A DNA stretch of 64,000 nt from Butyricimonas paravirosa. Its GTDB lineage: Bacteria > Bacteroidota > Bacteroidia > Bacteroidales > Marinifilaceae. The notes beneath the pieces were generated by a model, which worked only from the letters and a program-made list of their open reading frames with translations, was not told the origin of the DNA and did not search any database. Location of the stretch: the NCBI RefSeq assembly GCF_032878955.1, contig NZ_CP043839.1, positions 4,278,001 through 4,342,000 on the forward strand, given 5' to 3'. Position numbers and translations under genes: made by a program. Shown here piece by piece: positions 43,276 to 52,007 of this stretch. Numbering within the stretch: position 1 is the first letter of the stretch; the number at the start of each line of letters is the position of its first letter.

Positions 43276-44406
43276 TTAGATGATAATTCCTCCCCCCACG
43301 ACATCGGTTCCCTCATATAGAACCGCACTTTGTCCCGGGGTGATCGAATCCATTCCTTCGTGAAATTCTACCCGGAGTAAGTCATTTTCGTGATAGACGG
43401 AGGCTTGCGCTCCCCGGTTGCGATAACGAATTTTGGCGTTTACTTCAAAGCCATCGGGTAGGGAGGCGTACTTCATTAGGTTAATATCCTTTGCCCGGAA
43501 CGTTTTTCCTTGTAGTTCTTCCCGGGTTCCCAGCACGACTTCATTGCTTTCCGGTCGGATGTCGACCACGAACATGGGATGTCCTAGGGCGATGCCGAGT
43601 CCCTTGCGTTGTCCGATCGTGTAGTTGGGGAATCCCCGGTGTTCTCCCAAGCGTTTGCCGGAAGTGTCAACAAACAATCCGGGACCGTATTTCTCTGTAA
43701 AGTTTTCCACGTTCTCCGCGAGGAAGGTACGGTAATCATTATCTGGGATAAAGCAAATTTCTTGGCTCTCGCTTTTCTTGGAGAGTTTCTCGTATCCTTT
43801 CTCCAAGGCAATTTGTCGTACTTCAGGTTTTGTTAATTCCCCCAGAGGAAAGATCGTGCGGGCAAGATTTTCCTGGGTTAACGTCCAGAGGAAATAAGTC
43901 TGGTCTTTGGTCTCGTCCACTCCTTTGCGCAGAAAATAACGTCCGTCCTGTTGACCGATGCGTGCATAGTGTCCCGTGGCAATATAATCACAGCCTAACT
44001 CGTCGGCCATGGCAATCAATTTTCCCCATTTGATCGTGGAATTGCAGAGTACGCAAGGATTGGGCGTGTGTCCTTGCAAGTATTCATCGATGAAATTCCG
44101 AATCACCAGATCATTAAAATCTTTCCGAATATCGAGAATGTGATGTTCAAATCCCATTTGCAGGGCCATGTGTTTAGCCTCGAAAATGGCGTTCACGCTG
44201 CAACACCCTTTTTCTTTCTCCATGCAGGCCTGGGAGATTTGATCGTATACCCGGTAAGTAACCCCTACCAGCTCGTACCCTTGATCTTGTAGCAACATGG
44301 CTGCCACCGTGCTATCAATTCCGCCGCTCATGGCCATTAATACCCGGGGAGGATTCGCCTTCGGCGAGTTACCAATTGGTAGGTTACAGGTTACAGGTTC
44401 TTTCAT
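43276..44406 (-). CDS. mnmA: tRNA-specific 2-thiouridylase MnmA
   Basis: 376 aa from the ATG at 44406, 10 bp after the trmB stop. It thiolates U34 of tRNA-Lys/Glu/Gln. The PP-loop MSGGIDSTVAAML, catalytic Cys in HTPNPCVLCN and partner Cys in ESQEICFIPD are all present. The first ~20 residues (KEPVTCNLPIGNSPKANPPR) precede the usual first strand RVLMAMSGG and are encoded by intergenic-type repeat DNA (GTAACCTGTAACC), so this tail is probably recent and dispensable. An upstream TTG at 44427 lies in the heptamer array and inside trmB. Confidence 0.93.
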   Translation of the reverse strand: MKEPVTCNLPIGNSPKANPPRVLMAMSGGIDSTVAAMLLQDQGYELVGVTYRVYDQISQACMEKEKGCCSVNAIFEAKHMALQMGFEHHILDIRKDFNDLVIRNFIDEYLQGHTPNPCVLCNSTIKWGKLIAMADELGCDYIATGHYARIGQQDGRYFLRKGVDETKDQTYFLWTLTQENLARTIFPLGELTKPEVRQIALEKGYEKLSKKSESQEICFIPDNDYRTFLAENVENFTEKYGPGLFVDTSGKRLGEHRGFPNYTIGQRKGLGIALGHPMFVVDIRPESNEVVLGTREELQGKTFRAKDINLMKYASLPDGFEVNAKIRYRNRGAQASVYHENDLLRVEFHEGMDSITPGQSAVLYEGTDVVGGGIII

Positions 44407-44413
44407 TTCTTTA

Positions 44414-44436
44414 TTTTCAATTTTCAACTTTCAATT
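44414..44436 (+). repeat. Heptamer array at the trmB-mnmA junction, 3 copies
   Basis: TTTTCAA, TTTTCAA and CTTTCAA on the top strand. Read leftward the array encodes the last residues of TrmB (QLKVEN) and its TGA stop. Confidence 0.85.
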
Positions 44437-45175
44437 GTCTCGTCATGAATTGTGTTTCACTGTGATAATCATCCTTTTCAATGTCGATTTCGGGTTCCAC
44501 GAGTTGGATAGGCCCAGCTAATGAAAATTGGATGTATTTAATGGTTTTACCTCGTGACAGCCACTGCCGTTCATAAAAAGTCTTGATGCCTAAAATTTTA
44601 TCATCCAGTCCAACCCCGTAAAGATCATCCGTGTTGACGTTCACGGGGAGGTGGTTCGCCTTGACCAGTTCTGCCGTGTATTGATAGAGGAAAGGGCTGT
44701 CTGTTTTCAAATGGATCAGGCCGTCTTCCTTCAGAAACTTTCGGTACAGGGAGAGAAAACGGGTTCCCGTGAGTCGTTTGCGGGCTTTTGCCATTTGAGG
44801 GTCGGGAAAGGTAATCCAAATTTCGGAAACTTCTCCGGGAGCGAAAATGGATTCCAGTTCTTCCGCGTGAGTACGCAGGAAAACGACGTTTTTCATTCCT
44901 TTTTCTTTTGCGGCTTTCGCTCCTGTCCACATTCGGGCCCCTTTGATGTCAAGTCCGATAAAGTTCTTTTCGGGATAGAGTTCGCCTAATCCCACGGAGT
45001 ACTCTCCTTTGCCGCATCCCACTTCTAAAACGATCGGGTGATCATTGCCGAAAACTTGTTCTCCCCATTTTCCCTTTAACTTGTAATCCGTGCGGAATAC
45101 TTCTTCATGGGTGGGTTGGAACACGTTTTCCAAGGTTTCCATTTCGGCAAATTTCGCCAGTTTATTCTTCGCCAT
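44417..45175 (-). CDS. trmB: tRNA (guanine-N7)-methyltransferase TrmB
   Basis: 252 aa. It methylates G46 of tRNAs. The SAM site VLEVGCGKGEYSVGLGELYP, acidic FIGLDIKGARMWTGA and the family motif ISEIWITFPDPQMAKARKRL are present. The C-terminal residues are encoded by a heptamer repeat array. Its start overlaps the gldH stop by 14 bp, and mnmA follows; the two tRNA-modification genes are probably cotranslated. Confidence 0.93.
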   Translation of the reverse strand: MAKNKLAKFAEMETLENVFQPTHEEVFRTDYKLKGKWGEQVFGNDHPIVLEVGCGKGEYSVGLGELYPEKNFIGLDIKGARMWTGAKAAKEKGMKNVVFLRTHAEELESIFAPGEVSEIWITFPDPQMAKARKRLTGTRFLSLYRKFLKEDGLIHLKTDSPFLYQYTAELVKANHLPVNVNTDDLYGVGLDDKILGIKTFYERQWLSRGKTIKYIQFSLAGPIQLVEPEIDIEKDDYHSETQFMTRQLKVEN

Positions 45176-45641
45176 AATAAGTTATGGATTTTATTTTAAT
45201 TCCTATATTTTTAATCCCTTTCAGTTGTTTGTCTTTCATCCGGTGTTTGATTTCCACTGTATAAATACCCGTGGAGTCAAAATGGAAAATCCGTTCAATC
45301 GATTGTACGACTGTTTTTAGTCCCGTGAGTCCTTGACCGACCCACCTGCCGTTATTGTCGACAATGATAATATCTGAATTCTCTTTATCCACTTCTACCC
45401 CTTGATGTCGGATGATCAAGTAGCAACTGATATTTCTTTGTTTATAGTCGGTAGTGTGACGGATGCAGGTGCTGATATGATAACTGCCGGGTTGCGTGAT
45501 GTCGAATTCGAATTTGTAATTGCTGTCTCGTTCCCATGTTTCGCTGCCAAGTGTTTTGTATTTTTCCTGTGTGGAGGAAAAGTTACAAGCCATGCAGCCG
45601 AGTAACAGGAAGAGAATGTATATACAAAATTTGTTCTTCAT
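45162..45641 (-). CDS. gldH: GldH-like gliding-motility lipoprotein
   Basis: 159 aa with lipobox LGCMAC. The pattern TWERDSNYKFEFDITQPGSY, NISCYLIIRHQG and GIYTVEIKHRMKDKQLKGIK matches GldH. In Flavobacterium GldH is needed for gliding; in non-gliding Bacteroidales the role is unknown, perhaps linked to envelope assembly. It overlaps trmB by 14 bp. Confidence 0.85.
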   Translation of the reverse strand: MKNKFCIYILFLLLGCMACNFSSTQEKYKTLGSETWERDSNYKFEFDITQPGSYHISTCIRHTTDYKQRNISCYLIIRHQGVEVDKENSDIIIVDNNGRWVGQGLTGLKTVVQSIERIFHFDSTGIYTVEIKHRMKDKQLKGIKNIGIKIKSITYYGEE

Positions 45642-45655
45642 CTTGCGTTCAGTCG

Positions 45656-46276
45656 TTATTGTTCGTTTTTTACCATGGCTTCCAGTTCTGAGATCATCAT
45701 GGCCGTGGCTCCCCAGATGAAATTTTCTCCGATTTTGTAACCCGGGGCTATGATTTTTTGTTCCTGCCGGTACAATACCTGACTTGTTTTATTCTTGTCG
45801 TCCAGTAAGTCTTTTAACGGAATGATGATCACTTTTTCTACCTCATTTTTCGAGAGTACAAAATTAGGCATTTCTGGGATAGTTCCAACAAAGGGCGTTA
45901 TATTAAAGTTACTTAATGGAATATACACGTCACTTAATTTTCCGATAACCGTGACCTCCTTGGGGGGTACCCCAATCTCTTCTTCACATTCCCGTAATGC
46001 CGTGTTCAGGCTATTCCCGTCTCCCGGTTCACTTTTACCACCGGGTAAGGCCATTTGTCCCCCATGATATTTCCCTGCATTTGTTCTTTTGATGAAAGGT
46101 ATCGCCAAATCTCCTTGGTAGGGAACAAGGAGCATCATAACGGCACTGTTGATGGGATGACCTTGGTGGATTCCCTCTTTCCCTTCCACGTATTTCGGCT
46201 GGGGAGACATCCGTTCTTGTGCTGTTTCACCGGGTAGTTTGTGTATAAATTTCTGGTGTAACGTTTCGATCGTCAT
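45656..46276 (-). CDS. NUDIX hydrolase, CoA pyrophosphatase-like
   Basis: 206 aa. The NUDIX region is MALPGGKSEPGDGNSLNTAL followed by RECEEEIGV, with a longer insert than the classic 23-residue box, as in the CoA diphosphatase (UPF0035) subgroup. The downstream YIPLSNFNITPFVG also fits that group. It probably hydrolyses CoA or related nucleotide diphosphates. It lies between the peptidase-fusion gene and gldH. Confidence 0.85.
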   Translation of the reverse strand: MTIETLHQKFIHKLPGETAQERMSPQPKYVEGKEGIHQGHPINSAVMMLLVPYQGDLAIPFIKRTNAGKYHGGQMALPGGKSEPGDGNSLNTALRECEEEIGVPPKEVTVIGKLSDVYIPLSNFNITPFVGTIPEMPNFVLSKNEVEKVIIIPLKDLLDDKNKTSQVLYRQEQKIIAPGYKIGENFIWGATAMMISELEAMVKNEQ

Positions 46277-46324
46277 GGTTTAAAATGTGAAATTTAGCAT
46301 GAGCTGAAATTGCAAGCTTGTATT

Positions 46325-48130
46325 TTAATTTTGCACGGTATTCAATACTCTCAATAAATTATCTCCCCATAATTTATGCAGTTCCTCGGCGGTGTACCCT
46401 TGTCGGAGAAGTTCAATCGTGAGGTTAATCACTTCATTGGCAGCCCGGCAACCGGTTAGTTTTTCCGTGTCATCGCCGTCAAAGTCCGTGCCGATACCCA
46501 CGTGGTCAATGCCGACAAGTCGCACGATATGGTTGATATGTGCCACGGCGTCCAGAATTGTCGGGTTGGGTTGTTTGCTTAGGAACCAGTTGTAGAGGCA
46601 TACCTGTACCACTCCACCTTTAGCTGCTATTGCTCTGATCTGATCATCCGTGAGGTTCCGCGGGTGATCGCATAAAGCTCGTGCGGAAGAGTGGGATGCG
46701 ATGATGGGTGCCGTGCTGAGTTCCAGAACATCTTGCACCGTTTTCGCGCTGGTATGTGAAATGTCGATGATAATACCGAGGCGGTTCATCTCTTTCACTA
46801 CTTCCCGACCGAACGGGCTCAATCCGTCATGTTCCGGCTCACCTTTGGCGGAATCGCATATATCATTGCTGCCGTTGTGGCATAAGGTAATGTACGTGAT
46901 TCCCATGTCTTTGAACATGGAAAGATTGTTGAGATCTTTGCCGATAGCATACCCGTTCTCGATAGCAAGGAAGATGGCTTTCTTTCCGGCATTTTTCAAG
47001 TAGATCAAATCATCTACGTTATAGGCAATGCCTACTTGGTTTTCATTGAGTTTTACCTGCTCGGAAATCTGGAAAAGAATATCCACGGCTTTTTGCGTGG
47101 CAGCTTGCAGGGATTCATCATCCCGGGCATCTTGGTGAAGATAGGCTACCATAAAAACGGCATCTTCTCGTCCTTCCTGCATTTTGGGGAGATCGACTTT
47201 GACATCCTCGTGACGTTCCCCGAAATTGAATCCTTCGGTGAATTTCATCGGGGTGTCACAATGGGAATCCACGATAAGACTGTTTCGGTGAATCTCTTTG
47301 GCTTTCTTAAACAAGGTTGCCTCGTCCACGAAATAATGGAATAATTTCATCATTTGCTCGTCCGGGCGAACGGCCATTTTCTCCGGGTGCCATTGCACGC
47401 TGAATACGCGGTGTCCGGGCATCCCTTCCATGGCCTCCACGATCCCGTCGGGAGAGGTGGCACTTACCCGGAATCCGGGAGCCACGTCTTTGACTGCTTG
47501 ATGATGGTATGAATTCACGATCAAGGAGTCTGTTCCGAGAACAGAATGGAGTACGGTGTTGCTGACAATGTTTACCGTGTGGGAACCGAATTCCCGGCTG
47601 ATGGACTGGCTGTGTTTCAGTAGTTGCTGTTCATGCTGGGAATAGATGTCCTGGTAGTTTGTCCCCCCAAAAGCCATGTTAATGATCTGGTGCCCGCGGC
47701 AGATTCCGAAGATGGGGATTTGTCGGTCGGCAGCCAGTTTTACCAGCGTGAAATCGAATTGATCTCTGGCGGCATCAATACTTCCGAGCGGGGGGAGAGG
47801 CTCCTCGTTCCCGTACAGCGGATTAATATCCCCACCTCCGGTAAGCATTAATCCATCGAGTGTTTCGATGGTCTTCCGGAGTGTTTCGATATCGTTATGC
47901 ACGGGAAGTAGCACGGGTATCGCGCCCGCTTGCAGGATTGAAATCACGTACGAGTGTTCGATACATGAGTTCCCGTTTTCGAAATTGGCAGAAATGCCGA
48001 TCAAGGGCAAATCGTGTTGTGACTGGCGATAGTCAATCGCCCGGTATAGGGTGTCCAGCTTTGCCGGATAAACAATATTATTCATTGCAATGTAAATTAA
48101 AAATAGAATTACCAATAAAATTTTGTGCAT
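46325..48130 (-). CDS. Fusion of class I glutamine amidotransferase-like hydrolase and M19 dipeptidase
   Basis: 601 aa with an exported N-terminus (MHKILLVILFLIYIAMNNIV). Residues ~40-268 are a peptidase C26/gamma-glutamyl hydrolase domain with nucleophile C144 in FGICRGHQIIN and H248/E250 in QWHPEK. Residues ~275-601 are a membrane (renal) dipeptidase domain with zinc ligands H290/D292 in VDSHCDTPMKF, EHDGLSPFG and IIASHSSARALCDHPRNLTD, and GIGTDFDG. Both catalytic sets look intact. A plausible activity is stepwise breakdown of gamma-glutamyl peptides or muropeptides in the periplasm. It begins 14 bp after the S66-like gene. Confidence 0.88.
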   Translation of the reverse strand: MHKILLVILFLIYIAMNNIVYPAKLDTLYRAIDYRQSQHDLPLIGISANFENGNSCIEHSYVISILQAGAIPVLLPVHNDIETLRKTIETLDGLMLTGGGDINPLYGNEEPLPPLGSIDAARDQFDFTLVKLAADRQIPIFGICRGHQIINMAFGGTNYQDIYSQHEQQLLKHSQSISREFGSHTVNIVSNTVLHSVLGTDSLIVNSYHHQAVKDVAPGFRVSATSPDGIVEAMEGMPGHRVFSVQWHPEKMAVRPDEQMMKLFHYFVDEATLFKKAKEIHRNSLIVDSHCDTPMKFTEGFNFGERHEDVKVDLPKMQEGREDAVFMVAYLHQDARDDESLQAATQKAVDILFQISEQVKLNENQVGIAYNVDDLIYLKNAGKKAIFLAIENGYAIGKDLNNLSMFKDMGITYITLCHNGSNDICDSAKGEPEHDGLSPFGREVVKEMNRLGIIIDISHTSAKTVQDVLELSTAPIIASHSSARALCDHPRNLTDDQIRAIAAKGGVVQVCLYNWFLSKQPNPTILDAVAHINHIVRLVGIDHVGIGTDFDGDDTEKLTGCRAANEVINLTIELLRQGYTAEELHKLWGDNLLRVLNTVQN

Positions 48131-48143
48131 GGCTTGTACGTGA

Positions 48144-49034
48144 TCAGGGGAAATGTAGTTCCGCTCCTTTCGGGTGAACGATTAATTCCACGTTTGCTCC
48201 CAGGATCAGGGGAAAATTGTTGCGCACGTGTCCGGCCGGAAGACCGAAACACACGGGGTACGTGTAATCTTCCACTGCGTCATGAATCAATTTATACACT
48301 TCTTCTTTAAATTCCGGGGTCGAGTCTTTCCCGAATTCCCCAATGATCAATCCGGCTAAGTGCTGGAATTTCCCAGCGTATTTCATACATTTCACGTTCC
48401 GGTCAATTTCGTACAGATCGTCAGACGGGTCCTCGATGAAAAGGATCGTCCCTTTCGTGTTCCGTTCGATGCAAGTGTCATGCAGGTTATGCACCCATTG
48501 CAACATTCCACCGATCATTTCTGTTTCCACGATTCCCGGTCGGTTGAACGGGTGTGCAGGGATGGCGTATGAAGAAATAATCCCGAAAAGAAAATTCCGT
48601 AATTGCGTGACCACTTCCGGGGAAGTTGTGTTGTAATCGGAAGGCATGAAGGCGTGTAAACTCTCGATTCCGAGGGAATGGAGTTTGGAGTGTAACACCG
48701 TGATGTCATTCATCCCGATCACCCATTTGGGGTTTCCTTGAAATATGGAATAATCCGCCTCTTGCACGATACGTAACATCCCGTAATCTCCCGCCATGCA
48801 CCAGATGGCCCGGATGTCCTCGGCGTCAAGGGCTGTTTGTAAATCATGTAATCGTTCTTCATCCGTGCCTGCCAATCTCCCGTGTCGGGAAAGAACGTGT
48901 TGTCCGGGTACAGGTTCCAACTCCCAAGAGGTCAGGAGTGAACAGGCCGCATCCAGCTGTTCTTTTGTTGCAACGCCGGAGGGTGAAATTAAAGCCACCT
49001 TATCTCCCGGCTGCAGGTATATAGGTCGTAACAT
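48144..49034 (-). CDS. S66 (LD-carboxypeptidase)-like protein with altered nucleophile
   Basis: 296 aa, family S66 fold: QPGDKVALISPSG at the start, GLPAGHVRNNFPLILGANVE with the expected catalytic His near the end, and LFIEDPSDDLYEIDR with the expected Glu. In active LdcA-type enzymes the nucleophilic Ser sits in GxSDIT; here the motif reads GMNDIT with N109, and the preceding RGGYG motif reads AGDYG. It may be inactive or use another mechanism. The family cuts the L,D bond of muropeptide tetrapeptides during recycling. A weak -7 box (TACCTTCG) lies at 49062-49069. Confidence 0.8.
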   Translation of the reverse strand: MLRPIYLQPGDKVALISPSGVATKEQLDAACSLLTSWELEPVPGQHVLSRHGRLAGTDEERLHDLQTALDAEDIRAIWCMAGDYGMLRIVQEADYSIFQGNPKWVIGMNDITVLHSKLHSLGIESLHAFMPSDYNTTSPEVVTQLRNFLFGIISSYAIPAHPFNRPGIVETEMIGGMLQWVHNLHDTCIERNTKGTILFIEDPSDDLYEIDRNVKCMKYAGKFQHLAGLIIGEFGKDSTPEFKEEVYKLIHDAVEDYTYPVCFGLPAGHVRNNFPLILGANVELIVHPKGAELHFP

Positions 49035-49082
49035 AAAAGTTGAAGTTTTGTTATTATAGTACGAAGGTAACTAATATTTTTC

Positions 49083-49090
49083 TAACTTTG
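49083..49090 (+). promoter_or_regulatory. -7 box of metG
   Basis: TAACTTTG 36 bp before the ATG at 49126; no TTG at standard spacing. Confidence 0.55.
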
Positions 49091-49125
49091 CGCCACTAGA
49101 GTTCAAAAGTTTATAAACTGGATAT

Positions 49126-51156
49126 ATGAGTAAGTTCAAGAGAAATTTGATTACCACGGCTTTGCCCTATGCGAATGGACCCGTGCATATCGGACACTTG
49201 GCGGGGGTGTACGTGCCTGCCGATATTTACGTGAGGTATCTGAGGAAAAAAGGTGAGGATGTGGCATTTATCGGTGGATCGGACGAACACGGGGTGCCGA
49301 TCACGATCAAGGCTCAGAAAGAGGGTGTGACCCCGCAGGATATTGTCGATCGTTATCACAAGATCATCAAGGATTCTTTCGAAGAATTGGGTATTTCGTT
49401 TGATATATATTCCCGGACAAGTTCGAAGACGCATCACGAGTTATCTTCCGCTTTTTTCAAGAAGCTGTATGATGAGGGAAAATTTATCGAAAAGACCTCG
49501 ATGCAGTTCTACGACGAGAAGGCAGGGCAATTCCTGGCAGACCGTTATATCGTGGGGAAATGTCCTCATTGCGGTAACGAACGGGCATACGGGGATCAGT
49601 GTGAAGCTTGTGGAACTAGCTTGAACGCTACCGATTTGATTGACCCGGTGTCTGCGATCACGGGAAACAAACCGGAATTGAAAGAAACAAAGCACTGGTA
49701 TTTACCTTTGGATCAGTATGAAGGCTGGTTGAAAGAGTGGATTCTAGAAGAACATAAAGAGTGGAAACCGAATGTTTACGGGCAATGTAAATCTTGGTTG
49801 GACAACGGTTTGCAACCTCGTGCGGTGACCCGTGACTTGGATTGGGGAGTACCCGTTCCGATCGAGGGAGCCGAGGGAAAAGTGCTTTACGTGTGGTTTG
49901 ATGCCCCGATCGGGTATATCTCTGCCACAAAAGACCTGACCCCGGAATGGGAAAAATACTGGAAAGACCCGGAAACCCGGATGATTCATTTTATCGGGAA
50001 GGATAACATTGTTTTCCATTGTATTATTTTCCCGGCCATGTTGAAAGCCGATGGTTCTTATATATTACCGGATAACGTGCCGGCCAACGAGTTCCTGAAT
50101 TTGGAAGGAGATAAGATTTCCACTTCCCGGAACTGGGCGGTATGGTTGCACGAGTATCTCGTGGAGTTCCCCGGTAAACAGGACGTGTTACGTTACGTGT
50201 TGACGGCAAACGCTCCCGAAACGAAAGATAATGACTTTACCTGGAAAGATTTCCAAACCCGGAATAACAGCGAGCTGGTGGCAATCTATGGAAACTTCAT
50301 TAACCGTACGTTGGTGCTGACACAAAAGTATTTTGCCAACCGGGTACCGGAACGGGGCGAGTTGACGGATTACGATAAAGAGGTCTTGGCAGAGATTCCG
50401 CAAATCGTGGAACGTGTTGAGAAGAGTCTGGAGACCTTCCATTTCCGCGACGCGTTGAAAGAGGCGATGAATCTGGCTCGTTTGGGTAATAAATATTTGG
50501 CAGATACTGAACCTTGGAAAGTGATCAAGACGGACGAGGGACGGGTGAAGACGATTCTGAATATCTGTTTACAGATTTCTGCCAACCTTTCCACGTTGAT
50601 GGAACCGTTCATGCCCTTCTCTTCTCAGAAATTACGTGAGTTCATGAATATTGACGTGATTGATTGGGCTAAAATGGGTGATGGCGTGATTCCTGCCGGG
50701 CATGAATTAGGTGAGGCCGGATTGTTGTTCGAGAAGATCGAGGATGCAACAATACAGGCTCAGATTGATAAATTGTTGGCTACCAAGAAGGCAAACGAGA
50801 TGGCTTCCGTGAAGGCCGTCCCTGCCAAGGAGAATATCCAGTACGAGGATTTCATGAAGATGGATATTCGGGTAGGTAAGATCATCGCTGCCGAGAAAGT
50901 GGCTAAGACCAAGAAGTTGATGAAATTGACCGTGGACACGGGAATTGACGAACGTACGATTGTTTCGGGTATTGCCGAGCATTACACGCCGGAGGAGGTG
51001 ATCGGGCGTCAAGTCAGCGTGTTGGTTAACTTGGAACCGAAACCGTTAAAAGGTATCGTGTCACAAGGAATGATCTTGATGGCCGAGAATGCCGATGGAA
51101 CGCTTTCCTTTGTTTCACCGGATAAAGAGGTGAAACCGGGATCGGAAGTTCGATAA
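49126..51156 (+). CDS. metG: Methionyl-tRNA synthetase
   Basis: 676 aa. Class I synthetase: HIGH-like HIGHLAGVYVP in PYANGPVHIGHLAG, zinc knuckle CPHCGNERAYGDQCEACG with four Cys, and the KMSKS-like loop DKISTSRN. The C-terminal ~110 residues (FMKMDIRVGKIIAAEKVAKT) are the EMAP-II/Arc1p-like tRNA-binding domain that mediates dimerisation. Typical Bacteroidales length. Monocistronic, with its own promoter and terminator. Confidence 0.97.
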   Translation: MSKFKRNLITTALPYANGPVHIGHLAGVYVPADIYVRYLRKKGEDVAFIGGSDEHGVPITIKAQKEGVTPQDIVDRYHKIIKDSFEELGISFDIYSRTSSKTHHELSSAFFKKLYDEGKFIEKTSMQFYDEKAGQFLADRYIVGKCPHCGNERAYGDQCEACGTSLNATDLIDPVSAITGNKPELKETKHWYLPLDQYEGWLKEWILEEHKEWKPNVYGQCKSWLDNGLQPRAVTRDLDWGVPVPIEGAEGKVLYVWFDAPIGYISATKDLTPEWEKYWKDPETRMIHFIGKDNIVFHCIIFPAMLKADGSYILPDNVPANEFLNLEGDKISTSRNWAVWLHEYLVEFPGKQDVLRYVLTANAPETKDNDFTWKDFQTRNNSELVAIYGNFINRTLVLTQKYFANRVPERGELTDYDKEVLAEIPQIVERVEKSLETFHFRDALKEAMNLARLGNKYLADTEPWKVIKTDEGRVKTILNICLQISANLSTLMEPFMPFSSQKLREFMNIDVIDWAKMGDGVIPAGHELGEAGLLFEKIEDATIQAQIDKLLATKKANEMASVKAVPAKENIQYEDFMKMDIRVGKIIAAEKVAKTKKLMKLTVDTGIDERTIVSGIAEHYTPEEVIGRQVSVLVNLEPKPLKGIVSQGMILMAENADGTLSFVSPDKEVKPGSEVR

Positions 51157-51192
51157 TGGTTATTGTACGGGGTATCCCGAAAAATTGTAGTA

Positions 51193-51241
51193 GAATGTAA
51201 CGAATGGCTCTAAAATGCCTCTCGTTACATTCTTTTTTTTA
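51193..51241 (+). terminator. Terminator of metG
   Basis: GAATGTAACGA (51193-51203) pairs with TCGTTACATTC (51222-51232), followed by eight T residues. Confidence 0.93.
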
Positions 51242-51582
51242 TGTCTGTTGTATATAAAATCAGAATTTCCAGATAAATTGTTTCCCTTAAAAATTTGAGG
51301 TTTGAGCGGGTAAATTATGATTTCGTTAACGCCCTGTTGTGAGCATGAAATACCCTTTCATTCCTTGGATAGACGGGGAAATCCGCTTTGGTTAATTATT
51401 ATAAAAGAGAGGATTATCTTTTTTAAGCCTAACATATATTTAACCTTATGACAACTAAAGTATAACTTGGATAATTTTCCCGGTAGGGGGAAGAGTCGTA
51501 CTTTTGTATTGTTGAAAGACAATAACAACGAAATAAAGAGAGTTAATAAAAATAGTTGTCTAATTTTTAAATATAAAATAAA
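51242..51582 (+). other. Promoter and long leader of the small exported peptide gene
   Basis: No gene in the first 250 bp. A -7 box TACTTTTG (51499-51506) precedes a leader of about 70 nt before the ATG at 51583. Confidence 0.5.
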
Positions 51583-51822
51583 ATGATGAAGTATATTATA
51601 ATAGTATTCGTGGCTGTAATTACAGTGTTTATCGGTGGACGTAGTTTAAACCAAGCTAAAGCTGAAAAAATCGTATGTGTTTATGCCGATCAAGAGAATG
51701 TAGAAAACACTACCGCAGTTGCTCCGGTACAGAAAGTAGCAAGTCAGGACACGATCTTCGGACCGGTTAGTCTTCCCGAAGTAAAGGTAAATGTAAAAAG
51801 AAAAGTAAGTCAGGTTATTTAA
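51583..51822 (+). CDS. Small exported hypothetical protein
   Basis: 79 aa. A signal peptide (MMKYIIIVFVAVITVFIGG, likely cleavage near AKA) is followed by about 55 residues rich in Val, Glu and Lys (TTAVAPVQKVASQDTIFG, PEVKVNVKRKVSQVI). No family recognised and no Cys pair beyond C32. It has its own -7 box and a strong terminator, so it is a genuine transcription unit. The role is unknown; a small periplasmic peptide or processed signal is possible. Confidence 0.65.
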   Translation: MMKYIIIVFVAVITVFIGGRSLNQAKAEKIVCVYADQENVENTTAVAPVQKVASQDTIFGPVSLPEVKVNVKRKVSQVI

Positions 51823-51855
51823 GATAAGGTTATCTACTGAGAATAAGTAAAAAGG

Positions 51856-51893
51856 AAAAAGAGCTGTCTCCCATAAGGAAGACGGCTCTTTTT
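51856..51893 (+). terminator. Terminator of the small exported protein gene
   Basis: AAAAAGAGCTGTCT pairs with AGACGGCTCTTTTT over 14 bp with one G-T pair; T-run follows. Confidence 0.9.
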
Positions 51894-52007
51894 AATATTT
51901 GAAGTATTTGTTTTGATTTGATAAAATAATATTTATTTTTGTGAGTGATCCTATTTATTGGCGGTTTTGATAGGAATGTGCGATAAGCAAATTAAGATAG
52001 GGATTTG

